Positions 54,623-63,703 of a stretch of 64,000 nt of DNA are shown here, piece by piece. The DNA comes from Paractinoplanes toevensis (GTDB lineage Bacteria; Actinomycetota; Actinomycetes; Mycobacteriales; Micromonosporaceae): NCBI RefSeq assembly GCF_018332695.1, contig NZ_BOQN01000061.1, positions 1-64,000 of the forward strand, given 5' to 3'. The translations under genes and the position numbers were made by a program. Position 1 is the first letter of the stretch; every line of letters starts with the position of its first letter. The notes under the pieces are model-generated. The model was not told the DNA's origin. It did not search any database and saw nothing but the letters and a program-made list of their open reading frames with translations.

Positions 54623-55274
54623 TTTGCTGGGCAAGTCCCGGATAGTCCACTACGAAGCCGTCATCGTCCACGGTGAGGTCCGCGCTGAACGTCTCGCTCG
54701 CGTAGCGGATGCGATTGCCGCGCCCGCCGCTCTTGTCTTCGCCGTTCTCGCCGTTCTCGCTCAGTGGCGTGTAGATCTGGTCGGCCTGCACCACCTCCAG
54801 GCTCGGCACCAGCACCAGCGCGGCGCTGATCCGGTGCGACACGTTCGGCTCCGCCTTCAGCAGGCCCAGACGGCGGATCGGCAGCGTGTTGGTGAGCGGG
54901 GAACCACCGAGATCGACGTCGAAGGCCCCGAACAACCGATCCGGGTCCTCCAGACCGGGCAGGCCGGCCCGAGCGTGGCCGGAAGCCGATAACACCGTGT
55001 CAAGGTTGCCCTGTTCGGCGGTCACCGCGCGCCACCGGCCCGCCGCCAGTTCCAGGCGGACATTGCGCGACCAGCCGGCACCCTCGGTGGTGACATCCAG
55101 GTGGGCGGACGCCCAACCCGGCTCGGTGCGCAACTCGTAGCGACAGGTATAGGCGATCGGTTTGACGGCCAGGATCGTGCCCCGGGCATAGAGCCCGTTC
55201 CGCGCGTCGACGAGGGCGTGCTCGACCCCGGTTGCATCCTTGCGTTCCCAGAAGAGCGAGTCAGGCAGCGGCAT
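54612..55274 (-). CDS. Putative glycolipid-binding (DUF1089) protein
   Basis: A 220-residue cytosolic protein of the putative glycolipid-binding type; the opening LFWERKDATGVEHALV and the paired blocks SRNVRLEL, LEDPDRLFGAFDVDLGGSPLTNTLPIRRLGL are characteristic. It has a beta-barrel-like arrangement; the biochemical role is unproven in bacteria. Confidence 0.75.
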   Translation of the reverse strand: MPLPDSLFWERKDATGVEHALVDARNGLYARGTILAVKPIAYTCRYELRTEPGWASAHLDVTTEGAGWSRNVRLELAAGRWRAVTAEQGNLDTVLSASGHARAGLPGLEDPDRLFGAFDVDLGGSPLTNTLPIRRLGLLKAEPNVSHRISAALVLVPSLEVVQADQIYTPLSENGENGEDKSGGRGNRIRYASETFSADLTVDDDGFVVDYPGLAQQITS

Positions 55275-55358
55275 GCCTCTACCTCTACCCTGTGCGACCG
55301 CTCCACAACAGAGAACCCCGGCACGTTCCCGTGCCGGGGTCCTCGTTTCAGCTGTGGA

Positions 55359-57089
55359 TCAGTAGGTGCGGGCCGGGCGGGCCGTGCCGAAGCGGCCGCC
55401 GGTGCCCTCGCGCCGGTCGTTGCGCGGAGCCTCGCGGCGGAACCCGCCGGTGCGCTCCCCGTTACGCGGCTGGAAGGTGCCACGGTCGCCGCGCGGGCGG
55501 TCCCCGAACGAACGGTCACCGGTCGGCCGGTCGCCGGTGGCGGGCCGGTCACCGAACGAACGCTCGGGCCGGTCCTGACGCTCCGAGTAGGGGCGCTGCG
55601 GCCGGTCACCGAAGGAACCCTGCGGACGGTCACCGAACGAGCGGTCACCACCCGTACGCTCGCCGCGCGGACGGTCACCGTACGACCGCTGGGGGCGGTC
55701 ACCGTAGGAACGCTGCGGACGGTCGCCGAAACGGCCCCGCGGACGCTCGCCACGCTCACGGCGAGCCTCCGGCTCCTCCGGCACGGGAATGCCGCTGGGC
55801 TCACGAGCCCCGGTCACCTCGGCGAGCTTCTCGTCACCCAGGCGGACCCGGACCTCGGCCGGCGCGACGCCGGCCTTGCCCATCATCGCCTGCGTGCTGC
55901 GCCGCTGCTTCGGCAGAACCAGCGTCACCACCGCACCCGACTCACCGGCCCGAGCCGTACGGCCCGCGCGGTGCAGGTAGTCCTTCGGGTCCTTCGGCGG
56001 GTCGACGTGCACGACCAGCGAGATGCCGTCCACGTGGATGCCACGGGCCGCCACGTCGGTCGCCACCAGAACGTTGGTGCGGCCTTCCTTGAACTCGGCC
56101 AGCGTGCGGGTGCGAACCCGCTGCGTCTTGCCGCCGTGCAGCGCACCGGCCCGGACACCGACCATGCGCAGCTGCTCCACCAGCCGGTCGACACCCATCT
56201 GGGTGCGGGCGAAGACGATGGTCTTGCCGTTCCGGTTGGCGATCGCCGCGGTGATCGGGAACTTCTCCGCCGGCGGGATCAGCAGCAGGTGGTGATCCAT
56301 GGTGGACACGCTGGCCTCGGCCGGGTTGGTCGAGTGCGTGACCGGGTCGTGCATGAACCGCTTGACCAGGGTGTCGACGTCGCCGTCGAGAGTGGCCGAG
56401 AAGAGCAGGCGCTGAGCGTTCTCCGGGGTCTTGGCCAGCAGCTCGGTGACCTCGGGCAGGAAGCCCATGTCAGCCATCTGGTCGGCCTCGTCCAGGACGG
56501 TGACCTCGACGTCGGCCAGGTTGCAGGCGCCGCGCTCGATCAGGTCGCCCAGCCGGCCCGGCGTCGCCACGATGACCTCGACGCCACGCCGCAGCGCGTC
56601 CATCTGACGGTCGTAGGGCACGCCGCCGACAGCGGTCTTCAGGAACACACCGACCGAGCGGCCCAGCGGCTGCAGCGCGTCGGCCACCTGCATGGCCAGC
56701 TCGCGCGTCGGCACCATGATCAGGGCCTTCGGGTGGTGCGGCTTGGCGCGACCGCCCTGCGCAACCCGGGCGAGCAGCGGAAGGCCGAACGCGAGGGTCT
56801 TGCCGGAACCGGTCTGGCCACGGCCGAGCACATCCCGGCCCGCGAGGGCGTCGGGCATGGTCGCGGCCTGGATCTCGAACGGGGTGGTGATGCCCTCACG
56901 GCTGAGCACGCGGACGATCTCGGGCGGAACGCCCAGGTCGGCGAACGTCAGGGTGGGGATCGCCTCGGCCGCCGGGGTGATCTCGGCGGACTCTTCGGGG
57001 GTGACGGCCTCTTCAGTGGCCGGGACCTCTGCGTCGGCAGGGGCTTCGAAAACGGACGGGAACGTGCTGGGATCAGCGAAAGTGGTCAA
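55359..57089 (-). CDS. DEAD-box RNA helicase with GDRP-rich tail
   Basis: A 576-residue DEAD-box helicase (RhlE/CsdA-like). Q motif FADLGVPPEIVRVL...GITTPFEIQ, Walker A GQTGSGKT, DEAD in VLDEADQM, SAT in LLFSATL, and HRAGRTARAG are intact. From about residue 430 the tail is built of GDRPQRSYGDRP-like repeats rich in Arg, Gly and Asp (RGG-like), typical of RNA-binding low-complexity regions. TTG 57089 behind GAGAGG is the favoured start; ATG 57113 would add eight residues. The upstream gap (57090-57331) is long, possibly a cold-shock leader. Confidence 0.87.
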   Translation of the reverse strand: MTTFADPSTFPSVFEAPADAEVPATEEAVTPEESAEITPAAEAIPTLTFADLGVPPEIVRVLSREGITTPFEIQAATMPDALAGRDVLGRGQTGSGKTLAFGLPLLARVAQGGRAKPHHPKALIMVPTRELAMQVADALQPLGRSVGVFLKTAVGGVPYDRQMDALRRGVEVIVATPGRLGDLIERGACNLADVEVTVLDEADQMADMGFLPEVTELLAKTPENAQRLLFSATLDGDVDTLVKRFMHDPVTHSTNPAEASVSTMDHHLLLIPPAEKFPITAAIANRNGKTIVFARTQMGVDRLVEQLRMVGVRAGALHGGKTQRVRTRTLAEFKEGRTNVLVATDVAARGIHVDGISLVVHVDPPKDPKDYLHRAGRTARAGESGAVVTLVLPKQRRSTQAMMGKAGVAPAEVRVRLGDEKLAEVTGAREPSGIPVPEEPEARRERGERPRGRFGDRPQRSYGDRPQRSYGDRPRGERTGGDRSFGDRPQGSFGDRPQRPYSERQDRPERSFGDRPATGDRPTGDRSFGDRPRGDRGTFQPRNGERTGGFRREAPRNDRREGTGGRFGTARPARTY

Positions 57090-57331
57090 GAGAACCTCTC
57101 TACGGGGGCGCATGCTCGCGAATGGCCCGCCGCGGCTGCTGTCAGCCTGCCGCTGTAATGCCCGCAAGAACGCCCGTGGCATGCTCGTTTAAGGCACGCC
57201 GCTTCAGTAACTGTCATAAGTGTACGGCTCAACGTTTAGCACGCCGACCGCATTCCGCCCCGGCAGTGGGCAGGCTCACCCCCACCGGCGCAACCTCGCA
57301 AGGATAGGTGGCCCGAGGCGGTCCGCCAAAC

Positions 57332-59503
57332 TCAGTTGAATAGTCCCTCGATCATGTCGGTGAAAGCGCTGCCCGCCGTGAACAGGAAAACCAGGCTTAC
57401 GGTCACGAGCAGACCCAGGACCACCAGCATCGCGATGGCTACCTTGAAGTTGCTGCGGCGCCGGTCGACGATCTCGTCATGCCAGCCCTGGGCCAGGATA
57501 TGCCCGGTCAGCGACCCTGAATTCTCCACCGGATTCATCGACACCGGCATCGTTGTGTCGATTGTCTCGTATCCGCCCGTGCCGTACACGGTCCCGCCCG
57601 GACCGGTCACCTGACCGCGCTGCTGCGGAACGGCCGACGTCGCGTTCGGGTCGAACCCGGCGGGGTAGGCGGGTGGGGAACTGATCTGCGCGGTCGGTGT
57701 CGCGGACACGCCGAACGGCTGGGTATTCGCGGCCGGACCGGCGACCCCGTACGGGTTGGCCGGGGGCATCGCGGCGGAGGTGCGCGGGCCGGAGCTGGGC
57801 GGCACGGTGTAGGTCGGCAGACCGGACGCGGCCGGGATCGTCGGCGGCGGCGGGAAGACCGGCTGCGGCGGCCCGGGGACCGGGCTCGGACCCGGCGGAC
57901 CGGGCACCGGGCTCGGCGACGGCGGGCCCGGCACCGGGCTCGGTCCAGGGCCGGGCGGCACGGGCGACGGACCTGGACCCGGCGGCGTGGGTGAGGGGCC
58001 GGGACCCGGGGGCACCGGGCCGGGCGGCGTGGGGCTCGGCACGGGGCCGGGCGGCGTGGGCGACGGACCCGGGGCCGGGCTCGGCGTCGGGCCGGGGGCC
58101 GGGGGCGGGAACGGGCTCGGCTGCGGCGTCGGGAACGGCGTCGGCACCGGGCTCGGGAACGGCTTCTGAGGCTCGAACGGGCCGGGCTCGGTCGGCTTGA
58201 CCGGCTGAGGCCTCGCCGGCGGGGCCGGGACCGGGCGCGATGGTTCCGGCTTCTCGGGTTCCGGTTTCAGCGGCTCCGGCTCGCCGGGGCCGGGCCTCGG
58301 GTCGGTCGGCCTCGGGTCGGCGGGCTGCGGGTCGGCCGGCTTCGGGTCGCCGGGCTCGGGGCGGGCCGGGGTGGGCTCGGCCGGCTTGGGGTCGCTCGGC
58401 TTCGGCGACTCTGGCTCGGAGTTCGTCGCCGAACTGCTCTCCGACGGCCTGCTCTCCAGCGGCCTGCTCTCCAGCGGCCTGCTCTCCAGCGGCAGCTTCA
58501 GCTCGGTGGCCGGCTTGGCCTCCGCTGCGAGCTTGGCATCCAGCGCGGGTTTGGCTTCCGTCGTGGGCCTGGCTTCCGTCGTGGGCCTGGCTTCCGTTGC
58601 GAGCTTGGCTTCGGTCGTGGGCGTGGCTTCCGTTGCGGGCTTGGCTTCCGTCGCCGGGCGGGCCGACACCGTGGCGGTGCCGATCGAGGTCGAGGAGACC
58701 GCGGGCTTCGGGGGTTCCTCGGAATCGGTGGGACGGCCGCCGTAGACCTTGGCCTGGCCGCTCGGCCACGTCGCGGCGCGCACCGCGGCCGGGTCGGGGT
58801 TGATCGAGCCGGGCACCGAGGCACGGGCCGCGCCCGCGCCGGGCTGAGCGGAAAGCTGTCGGGACGAGCCGTCGACCCGCTCGGGCACCAGATTGCCGCC
58901 GCCCGAGCTGACCGGGCGCGCGGAGCCGGTGACCCGGCCCGGCGTCGTGCTCGCGGGCGCCGCGCTCGATGGTCCTGCGCCGGCCGGTGCCGCTGCACTC
59001 CCTGCGGGGGCCGCGCTGCTCGCTGCCGGCTTGGCGGAAACCGGGACGGAGGCGCTCACCGAGCCGATCGGGCGACCCACCGTCGCGCGGCCGCTCGCGG
59101 CCCCGCTGACGGGCGCGCTACCCGGCCGCTCGCCGGCGGCCGAAGGAGGCGCGGCCGGTGAAGTCGCGGCCAGCGGGTTCCCGGCCGAAGACGGCGTGGC
59201 CGAGGACGGTGTGGCCGAGGACGGTGTGGCCGAGGACGGTGTGGCCGAGGACGGTGTGGCCGAGGACGGTGTGGCCGAGGACGGCGTGGCCGAGGACGGC
59301 GTGGCCGAGGACGGCGTGGCCGAGGACGGCGTGGCCGAGGACGGCGTGGCCGAGGACGGCGCGAACGGTGAAGCGGACGCGGGCGCCGACGGGGCCCACA
59401 AGGCACCGGGGGCGGGCGGCGGGGGCGGAGAATACGCCTCCTGGTCGCCACCGGCCGTCGGCTTGGTGCCGTCGGCGTCCGGTGTCGCCTGCCGCTCTTC
59501 CAT
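57332..59503 (-). CDS. Large Pro/Ser/Ala-rich membrane-anchored protein
   Basis: A 723-residue low-complexity protein. An acidic N-terminus and PPPPPAPG are followed by eleven SSATP repeats (about 50-105), long stretches of Ser/Ala/Pro, ATEAKPATEA-type repeats (about 255-340), a proline-dominated PxPxP region (about 360-570), and one C-terminal membrane segment (KVAIAMLVVLGLLVTVSLVFLF) near 690-712. No signal peptide, so the long arm is probably cytosolic. No family recognised. Confidence 0.65.
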   Translation of the reverse strand: MEERQATPDADGTKPTAGGDQEAYSPPPPPAPGALWAPSAPASASPFAPSSATPSSATPSSATPSSATPSSATPSSATPSSATPSSATPSSATPSSATPSSATPSSAGNPLAATSPAAPPSAAGERPGSAPVSGAASGRATVGRPIGSVSASVPVSAKPAASSAAPAGSAAAPAGAGPSSAAPASTTPGRVTGSARPVSSGGGNLVPERVDGSSRQLSAQPGAGAARASVPGSINPDPAAVRAATWPSGQAKVYGGRPTDSEEPPKPAVSSTSIGTATVSARPATEAKPATEATPTTEAKLATEARPTTEARPTTEAKPALDAKLAAEAKPATELKLPLESRPLESRPLESRPSESSSATNSEPESPKPSDPKPAEPTPARPEPGDPKPADPQPADPRPTDPRPGPGEPEPLKPEPEKPEPSRPVPAPPARPQPVKPTEPGPFEPQKPFPSPVPTPFPTPQPSPFPPPAPGPTPSPAPGPSPTPPGPVPSPTPPGPVPPGPGPSPTPPGPGPSPVPPGPGPSPVPGPPSPSPVPGPPGPSPVPGPPQPVFPPPPTIPAASGLPTYTVPPSSGPRTSAAMPPANPYGVAGPAANTQPFGVSATPTAQISSPPAYPAGFDPNATSAVPQQRGQVTGPGGTVYGTGGYETIDTTMPVSMNPVENSGSLTGHILAQGWHDEIVDRRRSNFKVAIAMLVVLGLLVTVSLVFLFTAGSAFTDMIEGLFN
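59190..59354 (-). repeat. Eleven 15-bp tandem repeats encoding SSATP
   Basis: The plus-strand unit GACGGYGTGGCCGAG is repeated eleven times without interruption. One early unit has C at the Y position, the next five have T and the last five C, so blocks of units were duplicated. A likely variable-number repeat. Confidence 0.85.
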
Positions 59504-59663
59504 GAACCCTCCCGACCGCGTACCGACGGTTCGGACGTCGGGCGCTGTGCCCCCTACCGTGCCATATCCGCGCCCGTGAACACACCCGGCACCGACCGGC
59601 CCACTCGTGCGGCCGGTCGGTTACCACCGGAAAAGGCGATCTTTACCGCCTGGTGGCCGATGC

Positions 59664-61301
59664 TCAGTTGGCGGACGCGGACGACGAGGTCGTCGCCGAC
59701 TGGGCGGCGCTGGACGACTGGGACGTCTGCTCCGTCGCGTTCGCCGAACTCGTGCTGGTCGCCGGCTTGCTCGTCTCCTCGCTGCCGCCGGTCGCCGGCG
59801 CCGAGGTGGTGGCCGGAGCGGTGGTCGGTTCCGGCGCCGTGGAGGTCGTCGGCGAGGTGGACGTGGTCGGCGGCGTAGACGGGGTCGTCGGCGACGTAGA
59901 CGGGGTGGTCGGCGGCGTGGACGGCGTCGTCGGCGGAGTCGACGGGGTGGTCGGCTTGGTCGGCGGGGTCGTCGTCGGCGGCTTGGACGTCGGGTTCGTG
60001 GGCGGCTTGCTCGTCGTGGGCGACGTCGTCGGGGTGGTCGTGGTCGGGTCGGCCGGTTCCGGGTCGGGCGAGCCGAGCACCGGACCCTCGGTGGTGCCCT
60101 CGACCGAGCCGAAGATCCGGGTGGCCTGGAAGAGCCGCGACCAGCGGACGGGGGTGAGGCGCACGTTGAGACCGGTGCGCGGCGCCTCGACCATCATGCC
60201 GTTACCCGCGTACATCGCGACGTGGTGGATGCCGCGCCAGCTGTTCGAGTAGCTGAAGAAGAGCAGGTCACCGGGGAGCAGCGAGTAGCGGTCGACGACC
60301 TTGTTGCGGGTCTGCCAGTACTGGTCGCGGGAGACCCGGGTCAGCGGGAAGCCGACCGAGTGGTACGCCGCGTACATCAGGCCGGAGCAGTCGTACTGGT
60401 CCGGGCCCTCCTCGGACCACACGTACGGGTCGCCGCGCTGGGCCAGCGCGAACTCCAGCGCCTGGATCGCCCGGGGGTCGGAGCCCCGGCCCGCCTCGGC
60501 GCCAGCCAGATATTGCGCACCGAGCGCGCTGTCGGTGACCGTCTCGCTGGTCTCGGCCGCGCTCAGCTCGACGGCGTTGGCGAGCTCGAGTTTCTGCTGC
60601 GCCGCCTGCTTCTTGCTGAGCTGGGTGTTGAGCTTGGTGTACTGCCCGATCAGGTCTTTCCAGTGCTCCTTGGCCAGAGTCTGCTGGTCGAGGGTGAGCT
60701 GGACGGCCGTCTCGGCGGAGCTGATCTGGCGAGCCGTGGCCTGCTCGGTGGAGGCATCGCCGCGCTGCAGGCGGGCCAGGTCGTCGAGGCCGGCCAGGCC
60801 GGGTTCGAACGCGCCGGGCGGCAGACCGGCCGCCTCGATCATCGACTGGGCGGCCGCGCTGGCGGCGGCGGTGCGCGCGTCCTGCAGGGTGTCGGCAGCC
60901 TCGGCATACCGCTGCTCGGTCGCTTTGTACTGCGTCTCGGCGAGATCGCGGTCCTGGCCGAGCTGGATCAGATCGTCGCCGATGGTGGCGATCTCGGCGC
61001 GGCCCTTTTCGATCTTCTGCAGGACCGGGCTGGTCGCGGAGCCGGTGAGCGTGGGCGTCACGACCGGCGTGGTGGTCGCGGTCTGGCCGGGCAGCACCAG
61101 GGTGCCGAGCGCCATCGGCCGGGAGCCGACGTCGGGCACCGCGGGAGCGGCGGGCACCTGCGGCACGGTCGGCGCGGCGAGGGCGGGCACCGGGTTGAAC
61201 AGGGCGGCGATGGCGGCGGTGGCGGCAGCAGAGAGCATCACGGGGCGCCACCAAGGGCGCGCCGTGCGTATCCGCCGGTCTCCGTGACGTCCAGTAGCCA
61301 T
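59664..61301 (-). CDS. NlpC/P60 peptidoglycan endopeptidase with coiled coil and Thr/Pro tail
   Basis: A 545-residue exported wall hydrolase. Signal peptide to about residue 43, coiled-coil region (about 90-260), NlpC/P60 domain (about 275-390) with DCSGLM cysteine nucleophile, HHVAMYAG histidine, and GDLLFF. Beyond about 410 a Thr/Pro/Ser tail of TTPSTPP-like repeats may anchor it in the wall. It hydrolyses stem-peptide bonds during growth or sporulation. ATG 61301 with GGGGAG upstream. No c-di-AMP riboswitch was seen ahead of it. Confidence 0.87.
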   Translation of the reverse strand: MATGRHGDRRIRTARPWWRPVMLSAAATAAIAALFNPVPALAAPTVPQVPAAPAVPDVGSRPMALGTLVLPGQTATTTPVVTPTLTGSATSPVLQKIEKGRAEIATIGDDLIQLGQDRDLAETQYKATEQRYAEAADTLQDARTAAASAAAQSMIEAAGLPPGAFEPGLAGLDDLARLQRGDASTEQATARQISSAETAVQLTLDQQTLAKEHWKDLIGQYTKLNTQLSKKQAAQQKLELANAVELSAAETSETVTDSALGAQYLAGAEAGRGSDPRAIQALEFALAQRGDPYVWSEEGPDQYDCSGLMYAAYHSVGFPLTRVSRDQYWQTRNKVVDRYSLLPGDLLFFSYSNSWRGIHHVAMYAGNGMMVEAPRTGLNVRLTPVRWSRLFQATRIFGSVEGTTEGPVLGSPDPEPADPTTTTPTTSPTTSKPPTNPTSKPPTTTPPTKPTTPSTPPTTPSTPPTTPSTSPTTPSTPPTTSTSPTTSTAPEPTTAPATTSAPATGGSEETSKPATSTSSANATEQTSQSSSAAQSATTSSSASAN

Positions 61302-61510
61302 GTGCTCCCCGTCCGCGACGATCGCTCGCCGCTTTTCGTCCCTCTAAAGGCTTACCTCATTGCTCCTACGGCTGTCGATTGATCACAGATGAAAGAAGGC
61401 TGGGAATCCGAACAACGACACCGTGAGCTGGACCGCCCGCCAACCCTGCGGTCGCGTTCTTGTCGGGGGTGGGACGTAGGCTCAACGACGAGTTAAGGGA
61501 AGGGGCACAG

Positions 61511-62680
61511 ATGGATGCCGGACAGAAACGCGAGCTAGAGGCCAAGGTCTACGCAGGTGAGAGGCTGACTCGCGAGGACGGCATCGCGCTCTACGAGTCG
61601 GACGATCTCGCCTGGCTGGGCCGGCTGGCCCACCACAAGCGCACCGAGATGAACGGTGATCGGGTGATGTTCAACGTCAACCGGCACCTGAACCTCACCA
61701 ACGTCTGCTCGGCAAGCTGCGCTTATTGTTCCTTTCAGCGCAAACCCGGCGAAAAGGATGCGTACACGATGCGCATCGACGAGGCCGTGCGCAAGGCCAA
61801 GGAGATGGAAGACGAGCAGCTCACCGAGCTGCACATCGTCAACGGCCTGCACCCCACCCTGCCCTGGCGCTATTACCCCAAGGTGCTGCGCGAGCTGAAG
61901 GCCGCGCTGCCCAACGTCAAGCTCAAGTGCTTCACCGCCACCGAGGTCCAGTGGTTCGAGAAGATCAGCGGCCTGCCCGCCTCGGAGATCCTCGACGAGC
62001 TGATGGACGCCGGCCTCGAGTCGCTGACCGGCGGCGGCGCCGAGATCTTCGACTGGGAGGTCCGGCAGCACATCGTCGACCACAACTGCCACTGGGAAGA
62101 CTGGTCGCGCATCCACCGGCTGGCCCACGAAAAAGGCATGAAGACCCCCGCCACCATGCTGTACGGGCATATCGAGGAGCCGCGGCACCGGGTCGACCAC
62201 GTGATGCGCCTGCGCGAGCTGCAGGACGAGACCGGTGGCTTCGCCGTCTTCATCCCGCTGCGCTACCAGCACGACTTCGTCGACTCGCAGGACGGCAAGG
62301 TGCGTAACCGCATCCAGGAGCGCACCAGGATGGCCGCTCCCGCCGAGTCGCTCAAGACGTTCGCGGTGTCCCGGCTGATGTTCGACAACGTGCCGCACCT
62401 GAAGAACTTCTGGGTCATGCACGGTCTGTCGGTCGCCCAGCTCTCGCTGAACTTCGGCGCCGACGACCTGGACGGCTCGGTGGTCGAATACAAGATCACC
62501 CACGACGCCGACTCGTACGGCACGCCCAACACCATGCACCGCGACGACCTGCTCGACCTCATCTGGGACGCCGGTTTCCAGCCGGTCGAGCGCAACACCC
62601 GCTACGAGGTGGTCCGGGAGTACGACCCGGCCCCATCGCTGGCCTCGCGCCGCAGCGAGCCGGCCACGGTCTGGGCGTAA
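61511..62680 (+). CDS. mqnE: Aminofutalosine synthase MqnE
   Basis: A 389-residue radical SAM enzyme that starts the futalosine menaquinone pathway from chorismate-derived 3-enolpyruvylbenzoate. The iron-sulfur motif is CSASCAYCSF (CX3CX2C) near residue 65. ELHIVNGLHPTLPWRYY and AEIFDWEVR are MqnE-type. ATG 61511 follows GGAAGGGG. Its partners UbiD-type, MqnP and UbiX lie 7-12 kb upstream. Confidence 0.92.
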   Translation: MDAGQKRELEAKVYAGERLTREDGIALYESDDLAWLGRLAHHKRTEMNGDRVMFNVNRHLNLTNVCSASCAYCSFQRKPGEKDAYTMRIDEAVRKAKEMEDEQLTELHIVNGLHPTLPWRYYPKVLRELKAALPNVKLKCFTATEVQWFEKISGLPASEILDELMDAGLESLTGGGAEIFDWEVRQHIVDHNCHWEDWSRIHRLAHEKGMKTPATMLYGHIEEPRHRVDHVMRLRELQDETGGFAVFIPLRYQHDFVDSQDGKVRNRIQERTRMAAPAESLKTFAVSRLMFDNVPHLKNFWVMHGLSVAQLSLNFGADDLDGSVVEYKITHDADSYGTPNTMHRDDLLDLIWDAGFQPVERNTRYEVVREYDPAPSLASRRSEPATVWA

Positions 62681-62715
62681 ATGGACATCTCGGTACGGCG
62701 TACCCTCATGGGGTC

Positions 62716-63147
62716 ATGACCGAGACCAAGAGTGAGCGGCGCCCGCGCCGCGACCCCAACGGGCGCCTGGCCACCATCGGCGACCTGGTGGGCACCGCGC
62801 TGGCCGGGCTGGTCATCGGCGCTGTCCTGCTGCTGGCGTTCGAGGCGATCCTGTCGCTGACCCGGGTGTCCGAGTTCGGCGGCACGAGCGGCTGGCTGGC
62901 GCTGATCCTGCCGCTGTGGCTGTTCACCGAGGAGTTCCGGGCGGCCCGCGACAGCGGTCCGTACCGCTTCGTGGTGGCCGTGCTGGGCGCGGGTTTCGGC
63001 CTGGCCGTCGGCATGAGCCTGGTCGGCGTCGCCGCGCCGGTCTTCCCCGCCCTGGTCAGCGGCCTGGCCGGGGCCGGCGGCCTCACGGTGGTCTATTGCG
63101 TGGTCTGGTTCTACGGCCTCCGGTGGCTGAGCCACCGAGCGGGTTAG
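62716..63147 (+). CDS. Small membrane protein of unknown function
   Basis: A 143-residue protein with a charged cytosolic N-terminus (TETKSERRPRRDPNG) and four hydrophobic segments. A TACCCT -10-like element 9-14 bases before the ATG implies a near-leaderless transcript. Probably linked with mqnE and the DUF4229 gene by position only. Confidence 0.68.
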   Translation: MTETKSERRPRRDPNGRLATIGDLVGTALAGLVIGAVLLLAFEAILSLTRVSEFGGTSGWLALILPLWLFTEEFRAARDSGPYRFVVAVLGAGFGLAVGMSLVGVAAPVFPALVSGLAGAGGLTVVYCVVWFYGLRWLSHRAG

Positions 63148-63160
63148 GAAGAAGAGAGAG

Positions 63161-63484
63161 ATGAGTCCCGCCGTCAAGTACACGCTGGGCCGCCTGGGCC
63201 TGTTCGTGCTGATCCTCGTGCTGCTCCTGCCGCTCCCGCTGAACATCCTGGTCAAGGCGATGCTCGCGCTGCTCGTCTCGGCGATCCTCTCTTACTTCCT
63301 GCTGTCCGACTGGCGCAACCAGATGGGCGAGCAGTTGGCCGGCGCGGCGTCCCGCCGCACCGAGGAGAAGGAGCGCCTGCGAGCCGCCCTGGCCGGCGAC
63401 GAGCAGGCCGCAGCCGCCGGCGACCGCCTGACCCTCCAGGACACCCCCGACGCCGAACCGGCCGCCGCCGACGAGAAGAAGTAG
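63161..63484 (+). CDS. DUF4229 membrane protein
   Basis: A 107-residue protein: two membrane segments (about 8-50, LGLFVLILVLLLPLPLNIL and AMLALLVSAILSYFLL) then a charged helix and acidic tail. Matches the DUF4229 pattern, often found beside mqnE in actinomycetes. AGAGAG before the ATG. Role unknown; 13 bases after the preceding gene, so co-transcribed. Confidence 0.75.
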   Translation: MSPAVKYTLGRLGLFVLILVLLLPLPLNILVKAMLALLVSAILSYFLLSDWRNQMGEQLAGAASRRTEEKERLRAALAGDEQAAAAGDRLTLQDTPDAEPAAADEKK

Positions 63485-63489
63485 GCGTG

Positions 63490-63610
63490 GGATAGCGTGC
63501 GGGGGACCGCGTCTCAGCGAAGCCGGTGGGAAACCGGCGCTGTCCCGCAACTGTGATGCCTTTGGATTTTCCAGGTCTAGCCAGGTCGCCTGGACGCCGG
63601 TCGCGAAGTA
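63490..63610 (+). promoter_or_regulatory. Cobalamin (B12) riboswitch
   Basis: The B12-box region AAGCCGGTGGGAAACCGG then GCTGTCCCGCAACTGTGA (core 63520-63556) is the conserved AdoCbl riboswitch core, followed by the pairing arm near CCAGGTCGCCTGG (63581-63593). It precedes a BtuF-like gene, whose expression should fall when cobalamin is plentiful. Confidence 0.88.
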
Positions 63611-63703
63611 GCGCTCTCGGGGAGGGGCGCCTCGCGGACGGGCCGGGGTCACCGGGTTCTGTCGGCGAAGCACCACCGGATGCCCGGCCGACTGGAGGAC
63701 CTG

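Noticed and set aside
59190..59354. 15-bp repeats as a CRISPR or iteron array
   Set aside because: Continuous in-frame SSATP codons with no spacers or AT-rich origin-like sequence.
61302..61510. c-di-AMP riboswitch ahead of the NlpC/P60 gene
   Set aside because: Looked for because the family is often so controlled; none of its conserved blocks is visible.
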